A DNA stretch of 17,345 bases from Clostridia bacterium (GTDB taxonomy: Bacteria > Bacillota > Clostridia > Christensenellales > HGM11417), in contig JAQVSX010000001.1 in the NCBI GenBank assembly GCA_028700355.1, positions 1-17,345 on the forward strand, written 5' to 3'. A program made the translations under genes and the position numbers. The notes under the pieces were generated by a model that did no database searches, was not told the origin of the DNA, and saw only the letters and a program-made list of their open reading frames with translations. Positions 7,913 to 14,531 of the stretch are shown piece by piece (position 1 is the stretch's first letter; every line of letters starts with the position of its first letter).

Positions 7913-9069
7913 AATTCGGCATTATTGGCTATGGCAGTATGGGAAGTTCACATGCATCCAGACTGTATTCAGGTCTTATTGAAAACGGAACTCTTGCCGC
8001 GATAGCTGATATAGATAAATCAAAGGTTGATAAGGCACGTGTAAAGTTTGGCGAAAACATATTGTTTTTTGATACTGCCAAAGCTCTCATAATAAGCGGA
8101 TGCGTTGACGCTGTGATTGTCGCCACACCGCATTACAGCCATCCGGAAATATGCATGGAAGCGCTGAAAGAGGGGCTTAACGTAATATGCGAAAAGCCGG
8201 CTGGGGTATATACAAAGCAAGTACTTGAGATGAACGAAGCTGTGTCAAATTCAAAAGGTTTATTTACGGTTATGTTTAACCAGCGTACCAACTGCTTATA
8301 CAGAAAAATGCGCGAAACCGTACTGGGCGGCGGAATAGGGGAGGTAAAGCGGATAAATTGGCTTATAACCAACTGGTACCGCAGCCAAAGTTATTATGAT
8401 TCGAGCGATTGGCGCGCGACGTGGTCAGGCGAGGGCGGGGGCGTGCTTGTAAACCAATGCCCGCACCAGTTAGACCTGCTCCAATGGGTAACGGGGATGA
8501 TGCCTTCAAAAATAAGGGCATTCTGCCATTTCGGCAAATGGCACAATATAGAAGTTGAGGATGATGTAACGGCATACCTCGAATATGAAAACGGCGCTAC
8601 GGGGGCATTTATCACTTCAACTGCGGACTGCCCGGGAACGAATAGGTTTGAGATACTGGGCACTTCAGGCAAGATGGTATGCGAAAACGATAAACTTGAA
8701 TATTATAAGCTCAGCACTGACGAGAGAGAATTTAACAGGACCTATACGGGCGGTTTCGGCGAGCCTGAAGTCACAAAACCCAGCTTGGAGACAGATGGTA
8801 AAAATCCCCAGCATGCAGGCATAATAAATAATTTTGCAAATGCGGTATTAGGATTGGAGCCGTTATTTGTGGACGGCAGGGAAGGTATAAACAGCGTGCG
8901 GATAATGAATGCGATGCTACTTTCAACATGGCTTGATAAAACTGTAGAATTACCCTTTGACGATAACTTATATTACGAAGAACTTAAAAAACGTATAGCA
9001 ATATCCAAACCTAAAAATAAGGGTTCTGTAACCCTTGACGTATCAGGTACATACGGGGGAAGCAAATGA
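7900..9069 (+). CDS. Gfo/Idh/MocA family NAD(P)-dependent sugar oxidoreductase (paralogue 2)
   Basis: The 389-residue protein is a close paralogue of the one at 1368-2489, colinear almost throughout. It has the nucleotide-binding motif GYGSMG (10-15), E98-K99-P100 with the active-site lysine, and H189/D192 in CPHQLD. The two copies share the same positions for all key residues. They also share long identical runs such as WRATW and the GEGGGVL segment. The copy here has about 15 extra residues at the C-terminus (ending KNKGSVTLDVSGTYGGSK). The ribosome binding site is AGGCGG (7888-7893), within the upstream gene. It overlaps that gene by 13 bases and the next by 4 (ATGA at 9066-9069), so all three are likely made in step. 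The reaction is unknown, and dehydrogenation of a sugar or glycoside carbon is the family expectation. Keeping two similar copies suggests different substrates, or opposite directions of one redox cycle. Confidence 0.9.
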   Translation: MEKIKFGIIGYGSMGSSHASRLYSGLIENGTLAAIADIDKSKVDKARVKFGENILFFDTAKALIISGCVDAVIVATPHYSHPEICMEALKEGLNVICEKPAGVYTKQVLEMNEAVSNSKGLFTVMFNQRTNCLYRKMRETVLGGGIGEVKRINWLITNWYRSQSYYDSSDWRATWSGEGGGVLVNQCPHQLDLLQWVTGMMPSKIRAFCHFGKWHNIEVEDDVTAYLEYENGATGAFITSTADCPGTNRFEILGTSGKMVCENDKLEYYKLSTDEREFNRTYTGGFGEPEVTKPSLETDGKNPQHAGIINNFANAVLGLEPLFVDGREGINSVRIMNAMLLSTWLDKTVELPFDDNLYYEELKKRIAISKPKNKGSVTLDVSGTYGGSK

Positions 9070-10043
9070 AGGCGGCAATAATAGGCTGCGGAGCCATATC
9101 CCAAAGACACGCCGATGCGCTTAAAAAATGCGGTATTGAGATTGCGGCCCTTTGCGATGTAATACTGGGCAAAACTGGAAACCTTAAAGAAAGATATTTG
9201 TTAAGGTGTTCCGAATACACCGATTTTAAGGAAATGCTGGGTATGCAGAAAATTGACGCTGTGCATATATGCACGCCGCATTACCTTCACGCCGAAATGG
9301 CCGGGTATGCCCTTAAAAAGAATATTAACGTTCTTTTGGAAAAACCCGCCTGCATAAACGAAAAAGAAATTGAAATGCTGAGAGCGGCGCAGAAAGAATC
9401 GGGCGCCCAGCTTGGTGTTTGTTTTCAAAACAGGTATTTGGAAGGTATACAGACGGCAAAAAAATTTCTTAAGGATAAAAAAGTACAAGGTATTACCGGT
9501 ACTGTGTTATGGAGCAGGGATAAGGAATATTATACCCTGTCGGAATGGCGCGGCAGTAAACAGAAGGAAGGGGGCGGCGTTCTTATAAATCAGGCTATAC
9601 ATACCCTTGACCTTATGCAATGGCTTTCAGGAACGCCCGAATATATTACCGCAACGGTTTCCAACAGGCATTTAATAGGTGTTATTGACGTAGAGGATAC
9701 CGCCGAGTGTTATTGGGAAACCGAAAACGGCAGCGCCCTGCTGTACGCTACAACTGCCGGCAGCAGAAATTATCCTATAAATATAAAAATAGACGTGGGC
9801 GAACATCTGATTGAAATAGCAGGAGAAAACTGTGAAATAGACGGGATAAATTATTGCCGTATACAATCAGGAAAAACAGAAGGAAAAGATTATTGGGGTA
9901 TCGGGCATTATAACCTGATAAATGAATTTTACAATTGCATAAATGACGGCAAGAAATTCCCTATAGATATAGAAGAAGGGACAAAAGCGCTTAAAATGTT
10001 ATTCGCAATATACAAGTCAGAAGGACAAAAAGTCAAGGTTTAA
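9066..10043 (+). CDS. Gfo/Idh/MocA family oxidoreductase, short form
   Basis: This 325-residue third dehydrogenase is clearly more divergent and shorter than the two paralogues in the locus. It shows GCGAIS (7-12) as the nucleotide-binding loop, E92-K93-P94 with the family lysine, and H179/D182 in QAIHTLDLM. So it should be an active NAD(P)-dependent enzyme. The residues around the active site differ from those of the other two (WRGSKQKEGGGVL versus WRATW and GEGGGVL). That suggests a related but distinct substrate. It starts in the ATGA stop/start overlap of the previous gene and has GGGGGA (9055-9060) at good spacing. A tail-to-tail pair of Gfo enzymes could carry out oxidation and re-reduction of one sugar with a cleavage between. 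This is a hypothesis from gene order only. Confidence 0.88.
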   Translation: MKAAIIGCGAISQRHADALKKCGIEIAALCDVILGKTGNLKERYLLRCSEYTDFKEMLGMQKIDAVHICTPHYLHAEMAGYALKKNINVLLEKPACINEKEIEMLRAAQKESGAQLGVCFQNRYLEGIQTAKKFLKDKKVQGITGTVLWSRDKEYYTLSEWRGSKQKEGGGVLINQAIHTLDLMQWLSGTPEYITATVSNRHLIGVIDVEDTAECYWETENGSALLYATTAGSRNYPINIKIDVGEHLIEIAGENCEIDGINYCRIQSGKTEGKDYWGIGHYNLINEFYNCINDGKKFPIDIEEGTKALKMLFAIYKSEGQKVKV

Positions 10044-10068
10044 ATAAAAAACAGGGAGTCAATATAAT

Positions 10069-11112
10069 ATGAAAATGACGTTCCGCTGGTACGGGGAAAA
10101 GGATAGTATACCCTTACAGTACATAAAACAGATACCGGATATGAGCGGTGTGGTAACCGCGGTTTACGATACACTCGCCGGCGAGGCATGGAGCGAAAAC
10201 TCGGTAAGGCGCCTTAAAAGCCTTTGCACGTCTGCGGGGCTCGAGATGGAAGTAATAGAAAGCGTCCCTGTGCACGAGGATATTAAGGCAGGGGGCTGCA
10301 AACGGTATTATTACATAGAAAACTACTGTAAAAATATCCGTCTGCTTTCGCAGTACGGCGTGAAATGCATATGCTACAACTTTATGCCCGTATTCGATTG
10401 GGTAAGGACAAATTTAAAGACCAAAAATGCCGATGGCAGCACCAGTTTATCGTATGACCATCGGAATATATTAAAGCTTAACCCCGGAAGCCTTTCGCTC
10501 CCCGGCTGGGATGAAAGCTATACGAAAGAGCAGTTAAAGGGGCTTATGGAAATGTACAAGAATATTTCGAGGGAAAAGCTTTTTGAAAACCTTGTATATT
10601 TCCTTAAAAAGATTATACCCGTATGCGAGGAATGCGGTATAAATATGGCGGTACACCCCGATGACCCGCCTTGGGACATTTTCGGTTTGCCGAGGATAGT
10701 ATCGACAGAAAAAGATCTAGACTGGCTGTTTTCGGCCGTGCCGTCAAAGCGCAACGGCCTTACGTTCTGCACGGGCTCATTGGGAGCAGGCATGTTTAAC
10801 GATTTAAGCCATATGGCGGAAAAATATTCGAGGCAGGGCAGGGTGCATTTTGCCCATTTAAGGAATATAAGGTATATTGGAGAAAGCAGCTTTTCCGAGA
10901 CCGCGCATCCCACTAATTGCGGAAGCCTTGATATGTACGGAATAGTAAAGGCGCTTGTAGATAATGGTTTTGACGGATATGTGCGCCCCGACCACGGCAG
11001 GAACATATGGGGCGAAAAAGGCAAACCGGGATACGGTTTATTTGACAGGGCATTGGGGGCGGTGTATCTTAACGGATTATTTGAAGCAGCGGAAAAGAAG
11101 AAATTAAAATGA
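10069..11112 (+). CDS. uxuA: Mannonate dehydratase (UxuA)
   Basis: The 347-residue UxuA-type D-mannonate dehydratase (EC 4.2.1.8) converts D-mannonate to 2-keto-3-deoxy-D-gluconate in hexuronate (glucuronate) catabolism, in the cytoplasm. Recognisable signatures are the N-terminal MTFRWYGEKD, YNFMPVFDWVRTNL, AVHPDDPPWDIFGLPR, LTFCTGSLGAG, HFAHLRN and RPDHGR. Together these carry the metal-binding His, Cys and Asp residues of the family. Length is standard. GGGAG (10054-10058) precedes the start by 10 bases. The stop overlaps the start of the following SDR gene as ATGA (11109-11112). No uronate isomerase (UxuC) or KDG kinase/aldolase lies in the window, so those steps must be encoded elsewhere if glucuronate is the source. 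The assignment is confident. Confidence 0.93.
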   Translation: MKMTFRWYGEKDSIPLQYIKQIPDMSGVVTAVYDTLAGEAWSENSVRRLKSLCTSAGLEMEVIESVPVHEDIKAGGCKRYYYIENYCKNIRLLSQYGVKCICYNFMPVFDWVRTNLKTKNADGSTSLSYDHRNILKLNPGSLSLPGWDESYTKEQLKGLMEMYKNISREKLFENLVYFLKKIIPVCEECGINMAVHPDDPPWDIFGLPRIVSTEKDLDWLFSAVPSKRNGLTFCTGSLGAGMFNDLSHMAEKYSRQGRVHFAHLRNIRYIGESSFSETAHPTNCGSLDMYGIVKALVDNGFDGYVRPDHGRNIWGEKGKPGYGLFDRALGAVYLNGLFEAAEKKKLK

Positions 11113-11939
11113 AATTACCATTTGTTGTAGATTTAAGTGATAAAATAATAGCAATTACGGGTGGCGGCGGAGTTTTAATGAGTGAATTCGGAAAAGCTTT
11201 GGCCGAATGCGGAGCAAAGGTAGCCCTTTTGGATGTAAACGAAAAGGCAGTAAAAGAGCAGGCTGAAAATATAGGCAACAATGCATTTCCGGTTATCTGT
11301 AACTGCCTTGATAAAAACAGTATAGTAAACGCAAAAAAAGAGATTGAGCAAAAATTAGGCAAGGTTAATTTTTTAATAAACGGCGCAGGCGGAAACAGCC
11401 CTAAAGCAACGACAGATAACGAATATATGTATCCTGAAACGGAAAACATAAAGGATTTTTTTAAGCTTGACGAAGGCGGAATAAAACTTGTGTTTGATTT
11501 AAATATTATGACAGCCTTTTTGGTAACACAGGTATTTGCTGAAGATATGGTAAAGACAGGCGGAAATATAATAAATATTTCTTCTATGAACGCATATAAA
11601 CCGCTTACCAAAATACCCGCGTACAGTGCTGCAAAGGCAGGTGTTTCAAACTTAACAAAGTGGCTTGCCGTTCATTTTGCACCATGTAACATAAGGGTAA
11701 ACGCAATAGCTCCGGGTTTTTTTGTAACAAATCAGAACAAAGAACTGCTTTTTGATAAAAACGGCAATCTTACAGAGCGTTCAAATAAAATATTAAACCA
11801 TACGCCTTTAAACCGTTTTGGTAATATAGAAGATTTAACAGGCACTCTTTTATGGCTTGCAAGCGATAATGCAAGTGGTTTTGTAACGGGAACTATAATA
11901 CCCGTTGACGGCGGATTTTCCGCTTATAGTGGAGTATGA
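11109..11939 (+). CDS. SDR-family D-mannonate oxidoreductase (fructuronate reductase type)
   Basis: The 276-residue classical short-chain dehydrogenase/reductase has the cofactor motif TGGGGVL (17-23), NGAGG around residue 95, catalytic S159, and YxxxK with Y172 and K176. The insert with YMYPETENIKDFFKLDEGG and the C-terminal PVDGGF are characteristic of the SDR that interconverts D-fructuronate and D-mannonate. In Firmicutes and Thermotoga it commonly sits beside uxuA and replaces the unrelated E. coli UxuB. The 4-base overlap with uxuA supports this: fructuronate is reduced to mannonate here and dehydrated by UxuA. A role on a related ketose such as a 3-keto sugar acid is possible but less likely. 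The ribosome binding site is weak (GGAAAAGAAG), consistent with coupling to uxuA. It ends about 100 bases before the next gene and is probably the last gene of this transcription unit. Confidence 0.85.
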   Translation: MKLPFVVDLSDKIIAITGGGGVLMSEFGKALAECGAKVALLDVNEKAVKEQAENIGNNAFPVICNCLDKNSIVNAKKEIEQKLGKVNFLINGAGGNSPKATTDNEYMYPETENIKDFFKLDEGGIKLVFDLNIMTAFLVTQVFAEDMVKTGGNIINISSMNAYKPLTKIPAYSAAKAGVSNLTKWLAVHFAPCNIRVNAIAPGFFVTNQNKELLFDKNGNLTERSNKILNHTPLNRFGNIEDLTGTLLWLASDNASGFVTGTIIPVDGGFSAYSGV

Positions 11940-11983
11940 TTTTGTAGAGTAAAACTGCATAAAGGAATGAATAAAAAAATATA

Positions 11984-12013
11984 TTGCTATGTATTGTATA
12001 TAAAAAATATAGA
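11984..12013 (+). promoter_or_regulatory. Possible promoter of the second operon
   Basis: The 103-base AT-rich gap before the M24-like gene contains TTGCTA (11984-11989) and, 18 bases later, TATAGA (12008-12013). Both boxes are only partial matches. The gap itself and the strong AAGGAG (12030-12035) before the next ATG suggest a fresh start of expression. No clear terminator for the preceding genes is visible, so read-through is also possible. Confidence 0.3.
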
Positions 12014-12042
12014 ATTTAAATTAAAACTTAAGGAGAACAAAT

Positions 12043-13215
12043 ATGTCATATTATAATGAACAGGAAACAAAAAGAAGGATTTCAAAGGTAAAGGAATTGC
12101 TCAACACAAAAAATATTGATATAGCATTAATTTACTATGACGAACTAAATATAGCAAACGGCTGGTATATTACAGGATGGTGTCCTCAGTTTGAAAAGGG
12201 TTCAGTTCTTATAACCAAAAACGGCGACACAATGCTTTTGGGAGGGCCTGAGAGTGAGCCTTTTGCAAAACAGTCATCTGCAATTAAGGATACCAGAAAC
12301 TTTACTGTATTTATGGTGCCCGATGAGGAATATCCCAACGCAAAAATTATCGGCTTTAAAGAACTGTTTCAAGAGCTAAATAAGAAGATTACTGTTAACA
12401 AAATAGGTCTAGTAGGTATGAACGAAATGCCCTATGCTTTATATAAACAGCTTGAAGAGGGATTTAAAGGAATAGAACTTGTTGACATTACCGAAGAATA
12501 TTTAAAATTAAGATACATAAAAAGCGATTGGGAAGTTGAGCAGGCAAAAAAGGCTACCCAGCTTGCATACAAGGCATATAAGGCAATGGCGGAAAAGGTT
12601 AAGGCAGGTAACAGGGAATACGAGGTTGCCGCCGCAGGCGAAGCTGTATGCCGTGCAAACGGCGCAAACGGTTTTGCATACCAGACAATAGTAGGCAGCG
12701 GAATACGCTCAAATGCTGTGGTGCCGACTGCAACCGATAAAATTATGCAAAACGGAGAAATGGTAATGCTCGGTATAGCACCCAGAATAAACGGATATGC
12801 GGGAACATTCGGACATACCGTTCCTGTAAGCGGTAAATATTCAGAAATACAGAAAAAGTGCCTTATAGATATGATAGAGGTAATGAAAGAGGTTAAAGAA
12901 AACCTGAAAATAGGCAAAAGCGGAAAAGATATAGATAAAGCGGGCAGAAAGCTGTATGAAAAAGGCGGATATTTGAAATATATGGTTTGTCCTTTTGCGC
13001 ATACTATGGGGCTTATGGAAGCGGAAGCGCCGTTTTTCGGGCCTAATAGCGAAGATATACTGCAAAAGAATATGATAGTAAATGTTGATGTAAGCTTTTT
13101 CGGGCATCCTCAGTTAAACGGGTTAAGAGTGGAAACTTGTTATGTAATAACCGAAAACGGAGCACAGCCTTTAAGTTATGAAATGGAAAACGAATTATTT
13201 AATTATATAAAATAA
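12043..13215 (+). CDS. Creatinase-like M24 (pita-bread) family protein lacking key metal ligands
   Basis: The 390-residue protein has the layout of the peptidase M24/creatinase family. An N-terminal creatinase-like domain (about 1-150) precedes a C-terminal pita-bread domain (about 160-390). In metal-dependent M24 peptidases the metal ligands are D, D, H, E, E. Here the first two positions appear as G244 (VMLGIAPRINGY) and T255 (GTFGHT). The histidine is kept (H320 in FAHTMG), the first Glu is Asp (D349 in VNVDVSF) and the last Glu is kept (E364 in LRVETCY). Loss of both aspartates matches creatinase, which works without metal on a small amidino compound, more than an aminopeptidase. H258 in FGHT could be the base. 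The true reaction is not known. It begins the second operon, with AAGGAG 7 bases upstream. Small-molecule C-N hydrolysis is the best guess. Confidence 0.8.
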   Translation: MSYYNEQETKRRISKVKELLNTKNIDIALIYYDELNIANGWYITGWCPQFEKGSVLITKNGDTMLLGGPESEPFAKQSSAIKDTRNFTVFMVPDEEYPNAKIIGFKELFQELNKKITVNKIGLVGMNEMPYALYKQLEEGFKGIELVDITEEYLKLRYIKSDWEVEQAKKATQLAYKAYKAMAEKVKAGNREYEVAAAGEAVCRANGANGFAYQTIVGSGIRSNAVVPTATDKIMQNGEMVMLGIAPRINGYAGTFGHTVPVSGKYSEIQKKCLIDMIEVMKEVKENLKIGKSGKDIDKAGRKLYEKGGYLKYMVCPFAHTMGLMEAEAPFFGPNSEDILQKNMIVNVDVSFFGHPQLNGLRVETCYVITENGAQPLSYEMENELFNYIK

Positions 13216-13229
13216 AGAGGGTAAAAAAT

Positions 13230-13595
13230 ATGAAATATGGTAAAAAGAATTGGGTATTTTGTGACGGGGATTTGCCTCCTGCAGGGGATAACCCCGATTT
13301 TGCAGGGCATGAAGCGCTAATGATAACAAATATATCAAATAAGGATGCTAAAATTGTATTAACTGTTGTTTTTGAAGACAAAGAGCCTTATAATGATATA
13401 ACAATAGATTTAAAAGCACAAAGAACAACATGTATAAGATTAGATAAGCCGATAGGCGAAAAAGGATATAAAATACCTTTAGGTCAATATGCATTATGGT
13501 TAAAAAGTAATACTTCCGTTTGTGCTTGTTTCGGCAGGCTTGATGTAAGACAGCCTAATATGGCATATTACAGTCAAAGCGGCTATAGTTTTTAA
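13230..13595 (+). CDS. Anabaena sensory rhodopsin transducer (ASRT) family protein, predicted sugar-binding beta-sandwich
   Basis: The 121-residue cytoplasmic protein has the ASRT-family signature. The N-terminus is GKKNWVFCDGDLPP, then HEALMITNISNKDAKI, a VVFEDKEPY strand pair, RTTCIRLD, and a C-terminal GRLDVRQ followed by the AYYSQSGYS tail. In Anabaena the family member is a soluble partner of a sensory rhodopsin. Comparative genomics (de Souza, Iyer and Aravind) proposed that the wider family consists of small-molecule, probably sugar-binding, sensors in carbohydrate operons. No rhodopsin gene is present here, and the setting between an M24-like enzyme and a deacetylase fits that proposal. 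No signal peptide or membrane segment is present. AGAGGG (13216-13221) gives a well-placed ribosome binding site 14 bases after the previous gene. The family call is made from motif memory and is fairly strong. The ligand is unknown. Confidence 0.78.
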   Translation: MKYGKKNWVFCDGDLPPAGDNPDFAGHEALMITNISNKDAKIVLTVVFEDKEPYNDITIDLKAQRTTCIRLDKPIGEKGYKIPLGQYALWLKSNTSVCACFGRLDVRQPNMAYYSQSGYSF

Positions 13596-13634
13596 ATTTA
13601 TAATGTCTATATGTAATATAAATAAGGTTGAAAA

Positions 13635-14531
13635 ATGAATAAGGATATAACAGTATTAATAGGCGTAGATGTAGAAACGGATGTGGGCAGCTTTACTCCC
13701 TTTTATGAAGGCGTAAAAAAAGGTGTTCCTATACTGCTTGATATTTTTAAGGAGACAAAAATAAAAGCAACTTTTTACTTTACGGGAGAATCTGCGAAGA
13801 AAAATGCTGAAATTGCAAAAATGACGGCAAAGAGTGGTAACGAAGTAGGCTGTCATTCATTATATCATGAAACGGTAGGGGACGAACTTTTTCCCATACC
13901 GGGGGTAAAACCCCTATTGCCTTTTGAGGTTGAATCAAGATTAAAACTTGCAACCGAGTGGGTACAAGAGGCAAGCGGTATAAGACCGATATCATTCAGA
14001 TGTCCCCGTCTTTGGGGCAGTACCGCTGTAATAAACGCGTTGGAAAAGCTAGGCTACACAAGCGACGCCTCATATCCAATGTATTTTTATAGAGAACAAT
14101 TTGCGCCATATTATCCTTCAAGAGAGGACTGGACAAAAACAGGAGACAGTGCAGTTTTAGAAATACCCAATTTTGCCGATATGGTTATGAAAAGCAACGA
14201 CAGTCCCTTAGAGCGTGACCGAGATCAATGGCCGCAGTTCAGAACAGAGGGCGCTGAATTTGTGCTTAAAAAAATAGAAGGCTTTGTAAACTTTTTAAAA
14301 CAAAAAGATTTGCCTGCCGTTGTATGTCTATATATTCACCCGTGGGAGTTTATACCATGCAAAAAAAGTTACTATTTCGGAGAAGCAACTGTAATACCCG
14401 ATGAATTTATAATAAAAAATACAGGCGATAAAGCAATAACGGAGCTTAAAAAACTGATTAAAGGATTAAAAGCTATAGGCGCAGAGTTTAATACGGCAAA
14501 AGATATTGTGCAAATGTGGAAAGAGCAATGA
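13635..14531 (+). CDS. CE4/PgdA-like polysaccharide deacetylase
   Basis: The 298-residue protein of the NodB/CE4 deacetylase superfamily is closest in layout to the cytoplasmic HpPgdA-like branch (about 290 residues, no signal peptide). The metal site is visible as D12 and E14 in GVDVETD, with H74 and H78 in CHSLYHE. In HpPgdA the second acidic residue is Asp, but DVE is common elsewhere in the superfamily. Further family features are KATFYFTGESAK, SFRCPRLWGS and the C-terminal IHPWEF histidine. It should hydrolyse an N-acetyl, formyl or related C-N bond on a sugar or small molecule. Without a signal peptide, an intracellular oligosaccharide is a better target than cell-wall peptidoglycan. 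AAGG (13624-13627) precedes the ATG. The stop codon overlaps the next gene start as ATGA (14528-14531). The family is confident and the substrate is open. Confidence 0.85.
   Translation: MNKDITVLIGVDVETDVGSFTPFYEGVKKGVPILLDIFKETKIKATFYFTGESAKKNAEIAKMTAKSGNEVGCHSLYHETVGDELFPIPGVKPLLPFEVESRLKLATEWVQEASGIRPISFRCPRLWGSTAVINALEKLGYTSDASYPMYFYREQFAPYYPSREDWTKTGDSAVLEIPNFADMVMKSNDSPLERDRDQWPQFRTEGAEFVLKKIEGFVNFLKQKDLPAVVCLYIHPWEFIPCKKSYYFGEATVIPDEFIIKNTGDKAITELKKLIKGLKAIGAEFNTAKDIVQMWKEQ

Noticed and set aside
10518..11611. Long reverse-strand open frames (about 160-180 codons) opposite uxuA, the SDR gene and the M24-like gene
   Set aside because: They lie opposite strongly conserved coding sequence, have low-complexity Ser/Phe/Ile-rich translations, match no family I know and lack ribosome binding sites. 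They are by-products of codon usage on the other strand.
13230..13595. Small beta subunit of a C-glycoside deglycosidase (DgpB-like)
   Set aside because: Its size and context were tempting, but the N-terminal GKKNWVFCDGDLPP and C-terminal GRLDVRQ motifs fit the ASRT family better, and it is not beside a TIM-barrel subunit.
14516..14527. GTG at 14516 as the start of the large glycosidase-like gene
   Set aside because: The ATG at 14528 forms an ATGA overlap with the preceding stop, a common coupling arrangement also seen at 9066 and 11109 in this window.
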